Made by a program: the position numbers and the translations under genes. A stretch of DNA of 64,000 bases from Austwickia chelonae (GTDB lineage: Bacteria > Actinomycetota > Actinomycetes > Actinomycetales > Dermatophilaceae). This document shows, one piece after another, positions 48,974-57,863 of this stretch (positions are counted from its first letter, which is position 1; each line of letters begins with the position of its first letter). The notes beneath the pieces were generated by a model. That model was not told the origin of the DNA. It searched no databases and was given only the letters and a program-made list of their open reading frames with translations. Where the stretch lies: positions 3,472,001 through 3,536,000 of the forward strand of contig NZ_CP031447.1 in the NCBI RefSeq assembly GCF_003391095.1, in the 5' to 3' direction.

Positions 48974-50971
48974 TCATCCCTTCGTGGCTGCCTCGCTCGC
49001 GACAGCTCCCACTGCCAGCCGACGCGTCCACCGGTACAGCGCCCAGATGATCGCCACGAAAGCCAGAACCCCCAGCCACTGCGAAGCCATCGCAAATTCC
49101 TTCCCGACCACGGCCAACGGTTCTTCCTCACCAGTGGCGTAGACGATCCCGGCGAAGAGGACACCGAACAAGCTCTCTCCGACGATCAGGCCCGTCGCCA
49201 GCAGAATCCCCATGCGTTTCGAACGCTCCGGATCCGCCGTCCGCGACGCCCACCGGTCGTACACCAGACCGAGCAGCGCGCCGATCGGGATCGTCAACGT
49301 CAAGGCGATCGGCAGATACATCCCCATGCCGACCGCCAACGGCGGCAGACGCCACCCCTTCGTCACCAGACCAAGGACCTCATCGACCGCGACGACCACA
49401 CCACCGATCACCGCACCCAGGCCGATGAGCCCCCAGTCCAAAGAGCCACCGAAGACGCCCTTGGCCAACGAAGAGATCAAAGATGCCTGAGGTGCCGCCA
49501 AGGCATTCGCCCCTGCACCCGGCGCCCCCACGAAACCGAAACTAGTGCTCATCAACTGCAGCACCGGCGGAATCACCAGCGAGCCGAAGACGACGCCAAT
49601 CACCAGAGCCACCTGCTGCTTCCACGGCGTCGACCCGACCAACTGACCCGTCTTCAGGTCCTGCAGGTTGTCATTCGAAATAGTGGCCACCCCGAAGACC
49701 ACCGCAGCCGTGAACAAGGTGTAGGCGACCAAAGCCTCCGTGTGAGTACCGCTCCCGCCATAGGTCGCCTTGATCAACAAAGCCGCCGTGATGACGACCA
49801 GGATGCCCACCCCGGATATCGGACTGTTCGATGCGCCGATGAGCCCGGCCATGTAGCCACAGACCGACGCCACGATCAGCCCGATCAACAGAATGAACAA
49901 CAAGCTGGTGACGACCAGACCCAGCGCGCCGTCCGCCAACGGAGTGCCCTGAACGAACAGCCACAGCAACACCCCGATGGGCAACATCGACGCCAGGATC
50001 ACCCCGAACACGATGTTCATCGACAAATCCTGCTCCGTACGCGGAACCTCCCCACCACCACGACGGGTCCTCGTCGATGCCAGAGCCTCCGCGATCCCCC
50101 GCACGATCGGGCCGATGATCTTCACCAAGGTCCACACCGCTGCGACAGCGATAGCTCCCGCTCCGATGAACCGGACATCCTGAGCGAAGACCTTGCTCAC
50201 CTCAGCGGTGACATCCCCCTCCGCCGGGAGCAGCCCCGCAGAACGCATCGGAAGAAGCACCCCGTACGAGATGAGCAGACCGACGATCATCGCGAAACCG
50301 ACTGTCACGCCGACCAGATGACCCACGCCGATCAGCGCCAACGACAAACTCGCACCGAACATCGTGCCGCCAGAACCAACCCGGAAGACCGACGACAACG
50401 AACTACTCACGACCTTGAACGCAGCCACCAACGCCAAACCCGCCGACGCCAGAGCACCAGCGACGATGACCTTCAGACCGCGGGCATTCTCCTCCGCCCC
50501 ACCAGAGCTGTCGCCGACCCGAAGCACCTCTGCCCCGGCCACACCCTCCGGATACGGAAGATCCGAACCGGTCACCAGAGCCCGACGTAAAGGGATCGAA
50601 TACATGACCCCGAGGACCCCGCCCAAGGCACAGACCGCGACCGTCGTCCAATACGGGACGCCATTCCACCAGCCCACGATGACCAGGCCAGGCAGGACGA
50701 AAATGATCGCCGACAAGGTTCCGGCCGCTGAAGCAATCGTCTGCACAATGTTGTTCTCGACAACAGTGTGATCAGCGAAGAAACGCAGGATCGACATCGA
50801 AATGACGGCTGCCGGGATCGATGTGGCGAAGGTCAGCCCCACCTTCAGCCCCAGATAGACGTTCGCCGCGGTGAAGACCACGGTGATGAGGCCACCGATG
50901 ACAATGCCCCGGATAGTCAGCTCTTTCGGACCCGATCTCGTCCGCGCTGTCTGCGATGTCGGTGCGGCCAC
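48974..50971 (-). CDS. OPT-family transporter
   Basis: About 665 aa, 14-16 hydrophobic helices. ITVVFTAANVYLGLKVGLTF in helix 1-2, PYPEGVAGAEVLRVG, and the NSPISGVGILVV loop are typical bacterial oligopeptide-transporter (OPT) features. Relatives move oligopeptides or metal-chelate complexes. GTG start at 50971 (VAAPTSQ) has GAGGAGGAGAG upstream; the frame is open to 51046. It sits between two FecCD-type importers, so a metal-chelate substrate is worth considering. Confidence 0.85.
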   Translation of the reverse strand: MAAPTSQTARTRSGPKELTIRGIVIGGLITVVFTAANVYLGLKVGLTFATSIPAAVISMSILRFFADHTVVENNIVQTIASAAGTLSAIIFVLPGLVIVGWWNGVPYWTTVAVCALGGVLGVMYSIPLRRALVTGSDLPYPEGVAGAEVLRVGDSSGGAEENARGLKVIVAGALASAGLALVAAFKVVSSSLSSVFRVGSGGTMFGASLSLALIGVGHLVGVTVGFAMIVGLLISYGVLLPMRSAGLLPAEGDVTAEVSKVFAQDVRFIGAGAIAVAAVWTLVKIIGPIVRGIAEALASTRTRRGGGEVPRTEQDLSMNIVFGVILASMLPIGVLLWLFVQGTPLADGALGLVVTSLLFILLIGLIVASVCGYMAGLIGASNSPISGVGILVVITAALLIKATYGGSGTHTEALVAYTLFTAAVVFGVATISNDNLQDLKTGQLVGSTPWKQQVALVIGVVFGSLVIPPVLQLMSTSFGFVGAPGAGANALAAPQASLISSLAKGVFGGSLDWGLIGLGAVIGGVVVAVDEVLGLVTKGWRLPPLAVGMGMYLPIALTLTIPIGALLGLVYDRWASRTADPERSKRMGILLATGLIVGESLFGVLFAGIVYATGEEEPLAVVGKEFAMASQWLGVLAFVAIIWALYRWTRRLAVGAVASEAATKG

Positions 50972-51106
50972 GGCACTCTCCTCCTCGAGGGCGTTCCAGA
51001 CCCGCAAACCGCTCGCCCGCAGGCCCGACCGTTCTCGGGCGGACACGACTGTGGAGCCCGACGGCTCATTTCATGCTAATCCTCTTGGCTTGTCCATCAG
51101 CAGTAT

Positions 51107-51907
51107 TCAGGTCTTTTGAAGACTCACCACTCGATCTTCCCCAGCAGGGCCGAGGAACTGGATCAGCGGCGGAGCACCATCGTCGAAACACCGGACCCGG
51201 GACTCCACCCCGTAGACCTCACGGATCAGACCTGCCGTCAGCACCTCCTGCGGAGGCCCACTCGCCACCGGCCGTCCACCAGCCAGGACCACCACCTCGT
51301 CGCAATACGACAGAGCCAGATTCAGGTCGTGCAGGGCCACGATCACCGCCAGACCAGAACAACGCACCGCAGCAAGGATCTCCAGCTGCCGACTCACGTC
51401 CAGGTGGTTCGTGGGTTCGTCCAACAGCAAAGTCGACCCGCCCTGGGCGAAAGCTCGAGCCAGATGTACCCGCTGCCGCTCTCCACCGGACAGACTGTGC
51501 CAACGTCGGTTGAGGAGATGCCCCACCCCGGTTCGCTCGGCTGCTGCGTGCACCAACCGTCGGTCCTCGGCTGAAATACCGGACCACCTGCTGCGATGCG
51601 GAATACGACCGAGGTCGATCACTTCCTCGACACTGAGATCCTCTACCGTCTCCGCCTGCTGCTCGACAACAGCCAACCTGCGCGCCGCCTCCCTACGAGG
51701 GAGCACCTTCAGGTCGACCTCGTCGAGAGTCACCACCCCTGACTCCGGCTTGAGGACCCCGGCAAGCATGCGCATCAACGTCGTCTTACCTGCCCCGTTC
51801 GGGCCGAGCAAGCCGACCGTGCGCCCAGGAACCGCCCCTACCGTCACCTCACCGACGATGAGATGACCTTCGACGCTCCAAGACAGCTCGTGTCCGGTCA
51901 GACTCAT
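51107..51907 (-). CDS. ABC importer 3, ATPase
   Basis: 266 aa. Start 51907 (MSLTGHELSW) overlaps the permease stop by 4 bp (ATGA); the frame beyond is a shadow. Walker A GPNGAGKTT, signature LSGGERQRV, Walker B STLLLDEPTNHLD, switch His ALHDLNLALSYCD. Last gene of the third importer operon, about 135 bp ahead of the OPT start in the same direction. Confidence 0.9.
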   Translation of the reverse strand: MSLTGHELSWSVEGHLIVGEVTVGAVPGRTVGLLGPNGAGKTTLMRMLAGVLKPESGVVTLDEVDLKVLPRREAARRLAVVEQQAETVEDLSVEEVIDLGRIPHRSRWSGISAEDRRLVHAAAERTGVGHLLNRRWHSLSGGERQRVHLARAFAQGGSTLLLDEPTNHLDVSRQLEILAAVRCSGLAVIVALHDLNLALSYCDEVVVLAGGRPVASGPPQEVLTAGLIREVYGVESRVRCFDDGAPPLIQFLGPAGEDRVVSLQKT

Positions 51908-52932
51908 GAGGCCCTCCGACGGCGTACGAGGATGAAGGCGAAAACAGGAACACCGACAAGTGCCGTCATCACACCGACCGGGACCTCCAAGGGCGCAAAA
52001 GCTGTCCGTGCAATGGTGTCCGCCCAGACCAAGAAGATCGCCCCGACCAAGGCCGCCGTCGGCATCAGAACTCGATGCCGAGAACCGACCATGGCGCGCG
52101 CGATGTGCGGAAGCACCAGACCGACGAAACCGATCGCGCCGGAGCTGGAGACGATCACCGCGGTCATCGACGCCGTGACGAGCAGAAGCAGCCCACGAAT
52201 CCGGACGACCGAGACTCCCAACGAGGCAGCGGCTCGTTCGCCGAAAGCGAAGGCGTCCAAGGACGAGGCGCAGAACAAGCAGAGCAGAAGGCCGAGCGCG
52301 AGCGCCGCAGCGGCCAGGGCGACGTCCTCCCAACTAGAGGTGGCCAGCGAGCCCATCAACCAGAAAAGCACACCACGAGTTGTCGTGGCGTCGGCACCGA
52401 TCATGACGATGAACGAGGTCAGCGCGGAGAAACCCTGGGTGACGGCGATTCCGGCCAAGACGACGGTGGCGGTGGTTCCGCCGGCGAGTCGAGCGAGCAG
52501 GAGCATCGCGCCGAAAGCGGTCACCGCGCCGAGCAAGGCTCCGCCAGAGAGGCCGAGGGTGCTGCCGACACCCAGGACCAGGACACAGACCGCGCCGGTG
52601 GAGGCTCCCGAGGAAACTCCCAAGAGGTAGGGGTCCGCGAGCGGATTTCGCAGGAGCGATTGCAGGACGACACCGCAGATCGACAGGCCTGCCCCGCAGA
52701 ATGCCGCGAGAAGAACCCGGGGGAGTCGCAGGTCGGCGACCATGGCGATCTCGAGTGCGGATGCGCCGGAAGTCGTGGCTCCCAGTCTTTCAAGAAGGAT
52801 GTTCCAGGCAGTCGTGACCGAGATCGGGGCTGGCCCGAAAGTCACCGTCACGACGACGGAGAGGATGAGTGCGGCGATTCCGGCCGCCCAGAGAGCGGCA
52901 AGGCCCAAGGGTCGGGGAGCCTCGATTTTCAC
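51904..52932 (-). CDS. ABC importer 3, FecCD-family permease
   Basis: 342 aa. GTG start at 52932 overlaps the binding-protein stop by 4 bp. NPLADPYLLGVSSGASTGAV signature and SGAIGFVGLVLPHIARAMVG coupling loop. Ten or so helices; single permease gene, so a homodimer is expected. Confidence 0.9.
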   Translation of the reverse strand: MKIEAPRPLGLAALWAAGIAALILSVVVTVTFGPAPISVTTAWNILLERLGATTSGASALEIAMVADLRLPRVLLAAFCGAGLSICGVVLQSLLRNPLADPYLLGVSSGASTGAVCVLVLGVGSTLGLSGGALLGAVTAFGAMLLLARLAGGTTATVVLAGIAVTQGFSALTSFIVMIGADATTTRGVLFWLMGSLATSSWEDVALAAAALALGLLLCLFCASSLDAFAFGERAAASLGVSVVRIRGLLLLVTASMTAVIVSSSGAIGFVGLVLPHIARAMVGSRHRVLMPTAALVGAIFLVWADTIARTAFAPLEVPVGVMTALVGVPVFAFILVRRRRAS

Positions 52933-54143
52933 GATCTGAGGCCGAGTTTTTCGATACCTGCGGCGAGTTTCTCCATCGAGTCCACAGTGCGGATCGAAGG
53001 GTTGAGTTCGGATCCGGCCAACCGGATGTACTGCTTGTTCTTGACTGCTCTCATCTGTGAGGTGACGGGGTGTTTCTCGAGGAAGTCGATCTTCTCGTCA
53101 CCGGAGTCGGCCGACTTGCGCCGACGGGCTAGATCGGCGATCACAATGACGTCCGGGTCCTTGGTCGCGAAGTCCTCCCAGCCGACCTGGGGCCATTCCT
53201 GCTGGGATCCGGCGTAGACATTGGTCATTCCCACGGCCTCGGCAGCTATCTGTGGCGAGCCGAGGCCCCCTGCCACATAAGGAGACTCCGAGCTCGCGAA
53301 CCAGAAGGCAGCTGTCACCGGATGTTTCTTCCCCTGCCCGGAGACCGCTTCGACTCGTTTTTTCAAGGACGCGACCATCTCCTCCCCGGCTTCACGTCGA
53401 CCGGTCAAGGATGCAAGTTCGGCGACCTCCTGGTAGATGGCGTCAAGGCTGAGCTTCGCGGTGCGCTCCCCGTCACCCTTGCCACCGGGGCTCTTCGCAC
53501 ACTCGGCAGGCGCCATGTACACCGGAACGCCCAACCGGGTAAAAGCCTCGGGTTTCGTCGATCCTTCTCCAGGCAGGTCAGCGAAATAGGTCGCGGCGAC
53601 GAAGTCCGGCTTCGCGCCCAGGACGGTCTCCATCGACGGGTTGTTGTCGGCCAACCGGGGAATGCGGGAGTTCTGTTCGGTGAAGCGCGGTAATACCGGG
53701 TCGAACCAGGTCGAGGTGCCGACCATTCGATCGCCGAGGCCCAGGGAGAGCAGGGTCTCGGTGCTCGACTGATTCATCGCGACGATCCGCTGCGGCGCTT
53801 TGGTCACGGAGATCTCACCGCCACAGTTGGCCACCTTGGCGGGATAGCCCTTCGCCGGGCTGTCGCTTCCGTCGGTCTTCGAGGCACCTGGGGTGGATCC
53901 GGACGGACCGCATCCGGCGATCGTGACGGTCAGGAATGCTGCTGCGGCGATGGCGGACAGTGCAACGCGGGAGGAGGCCAAGGGTATGAGGTTCCTTCGG
54001 CTCAACGACCTGGAACGCGAGGCCGGGACGGGCCGACAGCGGCGTGCTGCAGGCGTCGACAGGTCTTCGGGCTCGAGGTCGTCCACGTCAGGTACCTTCC
54101 CAGGCGGTTCGCCCAGTGGCATCTGGCCTGCCGTGTCACTCAC
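52929..54143 (-). CDS. ABC importer 3, substrate-binding lipoprotein
   Basis: Up to 404 aa. A lipoprotein signal (SAIAAAAFLTVTIAGC, Cys about residue 78) is preceded by about 55 hydrophilic residues if the GTG at 54143 is used. A later start (ATG at 54122, or a TTG near LASSRVAL) would give a normal signal peptide, so the 5' end is unsure. The binding fold has KAPQRIVAMNQSSTETLLSLGL, then a Cys-containing PAECAKSPGG region and a C-terminal IEKLGL. Ferric siderophore or another metal chelate is the likely ligand. Operon order: binding protein, permease, ATPase with 4-bp overlaps. Confidence 0.83.
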   Translation of the reverse strand: MSDTAGQMPLGEPPGKVPDVDDLEPEDLSTPAARRCRPVPASRSRSLSRRNLIPLASSRVALSAIAAAAFLTVTIAGCGPSGSTPGASKTDGSDSPAKGYPAKVANCGGEISVTKAPQRIVAMNQSSTETLLSLGLGDRMVGTSTWFDPVLPRFTEQNSRIPRLADNNPSMETVLGAKPDFVAATYFADLPGEGSTKPEAFTRLGVPVYMAPAECAKSPGGKGDGERTAKLSLDAIYQEVAELASLTGRREAGEEMVASLKKRVEAVSGQGKKHPVTAAFWFASSESPYVAGGLGSPQIAAEAVGMTNVYAGSQQEWPQVGWEDFATKDPDVIVIADLARRRKSADSGDEKIDFLEKHPVTSQMRAVKNKQYIRLAGSELNPSIRTVDSMEKLAAGIEKLGLRS

Positions 54144-54231
54144 ACCGCTGCGCGTCAGCTCCGGATTCTCACCGGATTCCCTGCCCTCGACGGGGGAGAG
54201 GGCGTCGACGGGGCGAGGCTAACAGGATCGG

Positions 54232-54265
54232 CTGTGGGCAACCTACCGGTCGCAGGTGCCCACAG
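54232..54265 (-). terminator. Hairpin between the OCD-family gene and importer 3
   Basis: 9-bp stem CTGTGGGCA/TGCCCACAG with an inner CCT/AGG pairing. Placed just past the stop at 54272, probably a terminator or leader structure for importer 3. Confidence 0.6.
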
Positions 54266-54271
54266 CGCAGG

Positions 54272-55210
54272 TCATTCGCCTTCGGACACCGCTCCCTCGG
54301 CCACCACGAGATCCTGCCAGGACATTCCTACCGTCTTGACGACATTCGGACGGTCGGTGGCACGCTCGACCTGTCCGAGGACTACATCTCGCAGAACGTA
54401 CAGATCCTTCTCCGTGAGAGACCCTTCCTCGATCGCCATGATCACGTCACCGGCTTCCCGCAGCGCCGTGGCCACGTCCTCGACGACGACCTGGGCACGA
54501 CCGAGGAGTGCCGCGTCGAGTTCACGGCGGTCCGGCTCGTGTGAGCCGATCGCCACGACGCAGGCGCCGTCTGCCACCCATTCCCCCTTGATGACCGGTT
54601 CTGCGGACGAGGTCGCGCAGACGATGATCCCGGCCTGTCGTACCGCGGCCTCGACCTCCTCCGGAGAGGTCACCGCGTCACAGTCCAGGCCCAGTTCACG
54701 AACTTGCCCTGCGCAGTTCTCGGCCCGGTCCTGCTCGACGTCCGCCACGCTGACATGGCCGATCCTGCGGATCGCGGACATCGCTTCGGCGTGCCCTCGA
54801 GCCTGGGGGCCGCCGCCGATCAGGACCAGCTCGTCCACCTCGTCCGGGGCGAGCGTCTCCGCAGCGAGCGCCGAGGTGGCCGGGGTACGCAGTGCCGTCA
54901 GTGCCGTGCCGTCGAGCAGGACGCTCGGCGTCAGGGTTTCGGCGTCCATGAGGACGTACCAGGCCTGGATGCGAGGAAGCCCCCTGCCCGGGTTGGCCGG
55001 GGCGACCGACAGGACTTTCACACCGGCGGAGGTCGCTGTCGACGACGGCATGAGCAGGAGCTGCCCGGCTCCTGCTTCAGGGCTGCTACGCGGCGGGTCC
55101 AGTGCCGGGTCGAGGCCACCCTCCAGCGCTGCACGGAGCAGCCTGCGGGCGCGGTCGGCGCTTACCCTTCGCAGCACCTCGTCGGCATCGATCCAGGTCG
55201 GTGTACTCAT
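54272..55210 (-). CDS. Ornithine cyclodeaminase / mu-crystallin family enzyme
   Basis: 312 aa NAD(P)-binding enzyme. LLMPSS and GVKVLSVAPANPGRGLPRIQ form the substrate domain, VLIGGGPQARGHAEAMSAI the Rossmann motif, and VAIGSHEPDRRELDAALL the C-terminal domain. Family members include ornithine cyclodeaminase, alanine dehydrogenase, ketimine reductase and opine-type dehydrogenases, which cannot be separated by eye. Coupled by ATGA overlap to the MHS transporter, suggesting the transporter brings in the substrate. Confidence 0.83.
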   Translation of the reverse strand: MSTPTWIDADEVLRRVSADRARRLLRAALEGGLDPALDPPRSSPEAGAGQLLLMPSSTATSAGVKVLSVAPANPGRGLPRIQAWYVLMDAETLTPSVLLDGTALTALRTPATSALAAETLAPDEVDELVLIGGGPQARGHAEAMSAIRRIGHVSVADVEQDRAENCAGQVRELGLDCDAVTSPEEVEAAVRQAGIIVCATSSAEPVIKGEWVADGACVVAIGSHEPDRRELDAALLGRAQVVVEDVATALREAGDVIMAIEEGSLTEKDLYVLRDVVLGQVERATDRPNVVKTVGMSWQDLVVAEGAVSEGE

Positions 55211-56541
55211 GTTTTTCCTTCTACAGTCGACATCTCTTCATCGGTGGAACGTCCTTCGACCACGGCGAGTCGGGGTGCGAAGGAGACGGCGATCGCCGAG
55301 ATCACGCCGAGGACGACGATGTACGCCGCGATCGGCCACCAGCTGCCCGAGGCTTTGAACAGCCATTCGGCGAGGAGCGGTGCGGTGCCGGAGAAGATCG
55401 CGGCTCCGATCTGGTACCCGAGAGTGATGCCGGTGTAACGCACTTTCGCGCTGAAGGTCTCGGACATCAGCGTGCCCAGGGTCGCGGTGACCGGTGCCCA
55501 GGCGATCCCGAGCATCAGCGCTGACGCCAGGTAGAAGGCCGGCATCGATTTCGTGTTGACCAGTAGGAAGTACGGGAAGGCCATCGCGGTCAGCAAGCCC
55601 ACTCCGACGAGGTAGGTGCGGGTCCGTCCGACGCGGTCGGACAGCGCTCCGAAGGCGGGGATGCAGAAGCAGCTGACGAGGGCTCCGAGCAGGACCGCGT
55701 TGAGGGCGTCTTGTTTTCCGTAGCCGATCTTCATCGCGTACGACCCGATGAAGGTCACCACGATGTAGAAGGGTGCGGTTTCCACGGCTTTCGCGCCGAC
55801 GGCGACCAGCACGGAACGCCAGTGTTCGCGCAGGGTGGTGACCAGGGGGAGTTTCTCGACGGTGCCGCCGTCCTGGACCTTCCGGAAGGCGGGAGTCTCA
55901 CCGAGACCGTCACGGATCCACAGGCCGATGACGACCAGGGCGATACTGAACACGAAGGGGATTCGCCAGCCCCAGGTCTCGAAGGCCTCGCCGGGCAGCA
56001 TGGTGGCCAGGAGGATGGCAGCGTTGCCCATCAGGAGGCCTAGAGTCACGCCCATCTGGGGGATCGCGCCGAAGAGTCCTTTGCGGTGGTCCGGGGCGTA
56101 TTCGTAGGCGAGGAGCAGTGCACCGCCCCATTCGCCTCCGATGGCGAGCCCTTGGATGATGCGGAAGAGGTACAACAGGATCGGAGCGGCTATTCCGATG
56201 GTGGCATAGGTGGGGAGCAGACCGATCGCTACTGTGCCGAGACCCATGATGGACAGGGTTATGACCAGGGTTTTCTTGCGTCCGACGCGATCTCCGATGT
56301 GGGCGAAGACGATGCCACCGAAGGGGCGGACGACGAAGGTCAGCAGGTTACCCAGCCAGGCGAGCATGAGCGCGATGAACGGGTCGTCGTTCGGGAAGAA
56401 CTGCTTGCTGAAGATGATCGGGGCGACGCTGGCGTAGAGCAGGAAGTCGTACCACTCGATGGCGCTACCGGACAGGCTGCCGATCAGTACTCGGCGGTTG
56501 GTCGCCTTCTGGTCGATGGGCGGTGGTGGCGCCTGGGCCAT
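55207..56541 (-). CDS. MHS-family MFS transporter
   Basis: 444 aa, 12 helices. SAIEWYDFLLYASVAPIIF in helix 1, HIGDRVGRKKTLVIT (loop 2-3), QGLAIGGEWGGALLLAYEYA in helix 4 and SDRVGRTRTYLVG (loop 8-9): the metabolite:H+ symporter pattern (ShiA, ProP, KgtP types). Substrate probably an amino acid or organic acid, given the downstream ornithine-cyclodeaminase-family gene. GAGGAG precedes the ATG. Confidence 0.87.
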   Translation of the reverse strand: MAQAPPPPIDQKATNRRVLIGSLSGSAIEWYDFLLYASVAPIIFSKQFFPNDDPFIALMLAWLGNLLTFVVRPFGGIVFAHIGDRVGRKKTLVITLSIMGLGTVAIGLLPTYATIGIAAPILLYLFRIIQGLAIGGEWGGALLLAYEYAPDHRKGLFGAIPQMGVTLGLLMGNAAILLATMLPGEAFETWGWRIPFVFSIALVVIGLWIRDGLGETPAFRKVQDGGTVEKLPLVTTLREHWRSVLVAVGAKAVETAPFYIVVTFIGSYAMKIGYGKQDALNAVLLGALVSCFCIPAFGALSDRVGRTRTYLVGVGLLTAMAFPYFLLVNTKSMPAFYLASALMLGIAWAPVTATLGTLMSETFSAKVRYTGITLGYQIGAAIFSGTAPLLAEWLFKASGSWWPIAAYIVVLGVISAIAVSFAPRLAVVEGRSTDEEMSTVEGKT

Positions 56542-56645
56542 GTGGGCTCCTCGCGACGGAAGCGGGATGTCGTTCCGGAGATCATGCCATCTCCCTGGGA
56601 ATGATCTGTCATTTTTATAGGGGTATTTTTGTGGCTTTTTGTGGG

Positions 56646-57500
56646 TTAAGCACCTTCTGACCTGGCCAGGGAGTATTTGAGGATTCGGTCGACGAGCGCG
56701 GTCGGTAGCCGGTCAAGCAGCTCGCGCCTTCGGTTGAGCCGTACGGGGTAACGGGGCTTCGGGTGGTGTGCGGTCGTGGCATGGAAGACGGCCTCGGCCA
56801 GGACGGAGGGGTCGGAGGCTTTGGCGTCCTCGTCTCCGACCCTCTTCCCGGCTTCGCGGGCCAGAGGCTTGAACGGGGAGCTGTCAGGGACGGCGTCGAA
56901 AGCCGCGGTGATCCGGGAGGTCATTCCCGTGCGGAAGGGGCCGGGTTGCATCAGGATCACGTCGACACCGACGAACATGAGTTCGCGTCTGAGCGCATCG
57001 GCATAGGCCTCGACGGCATGTTTGCTCATGGCGTATGCGCCGTTCATGGGCATTGCCCGTTGCCTTCCGGTCTCGGAGCCGATCAGGACGACTCGACCAC
57101 CTGCCTGGCGGATGAGGTGCCAGGATGCCTGGACTGTGCGGTGGGTGCCGAGGACGTTGACGTCGAGGACCCGATCGATGTCCTGGATGGGGGTGTCCAT
57201 GAGGGGTCCGATGCCGGTGACCCCGGCGAAGGTGACGACGGCGTCGAGCCCGTCGGGGGACCATTTCTCCACGTGGCGCAGCGCCTTCGCCACCGAGTCG
57301 TCCTGAGTGACATCCATGGTGACGGGCAGGATGTCGTCATGTGGCGGGTGGCGGTATGAGGTGGGTTCGGGGACTGTGAGGTCGGCGACGGCGACGCGCC
57401 AGCCCCCGGCGAGGAAGCGTGTGACAGCGGCGGCGCCGAGTCCGCGTGCGGCCCCGGTGATGAGGACGGTTCTCTTTCTGTTCTCCGGGGTGCTTTCCAC
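56646..57500 (-). CDS. Short-chain dehydrogenase/reductase
   Basis: 284 aa. NAD(P) loop VLITGAARGLGAAAV, VVTFAGVTG (NAG-like), catalytic Ser in VVLIGSETGRQ, and YAMSKHA with Tyr and Lys. The C-terminal HHPKPRYPVRLNRRRELLDR and KYSLARSEG are as in classical membrane-associated SDRs. GTG start. Substrate unknown. About 105 bp upstream of the MHS gene with an AT-rich promoter between, so probably separate. Confidence 0.85.
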   Translation of the reverse strand: MESTPENRKRTVLITGAARGLGAAAVTRFLAGGWRVAVADLTVPEPTSYRHPPHDDILPVTMDVTQDDSVAKALRHVEKWSPDGLDAVVTFAGVTGIGPLMDTPIQDIDRVLDVNVLGTHRTVQASWHLIRQAGGRVVLIGSETGRQRAMPMNGAYAMSKHAVEAYADALRRELMFVGVDVILMQPGPFRTGMTSRITAAFDAVPDSSPFKPLAREAGKRVGDEDAKASDPSVLAEAVFHATTAHHPKPRYPVRLNRRRELLDRLPTALVDRILKYSLARSEGA

Positions 57501-57863
57501 CCCGGGAGCGTACGCCGGACAGCAGCGGTGTCGGGGAGTTGTCCGCTGTGGTTTTTCGTGGTTTCGGAGGCGGCGTCGTTTGGCGTTATCGGCTCGACCA
57601 CGGACGTTCCCTGCTGGTGGAAGCCATAATGGTGATCCCCTTTAAGTTTATGAAAACGCTAGTGACACAATCAGAATCACGGACGTCACCCTTACTGCGT
57701 GCGCGCCCGAGAGGGCACCCCATGGCCAGACTTAGTTAGGCAAGCCTGACCTCGGCAATCCGACGACGATGTCTGCCCCGAACATCCGGCGACGAATGTC
57801 CATACCCCCTGACATTCCTCGACAGTGACCCCACCCAGGCACACCCATCACAAGGAGATACAG
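57501..57863. other. Divergent intergenic region, SDR / sulfur operon
   Basis: About 360 bp, no gene. A partial iron-box match (57731-57749) lies about 115 bp upstream of the YeeE/YedE gene. AAGGAGAT at 57852-57859 is that gene's ribosome binding site. Confidence 0.55.
57731..57749. promoter_or_regulatory. Possible DtxR/IdeR-like site upstream of the sulfur operon
   Basis: GTTAGGCAAGCCTGA agrees with the iron-box core at 12 of 15 positions, 13 of 19 overall. Weaker than the sites at the siderophore genes; regulation of a sulfur operon by iron would be unusual. Confidence 0.4.

Noticed and set aside
54223-54271. Cobalamin riboswitch upstream of importer 3
   Set aside because: A hairpin is present, but the conserved GCCACTG box and surrounding B12-box elements are not seen.
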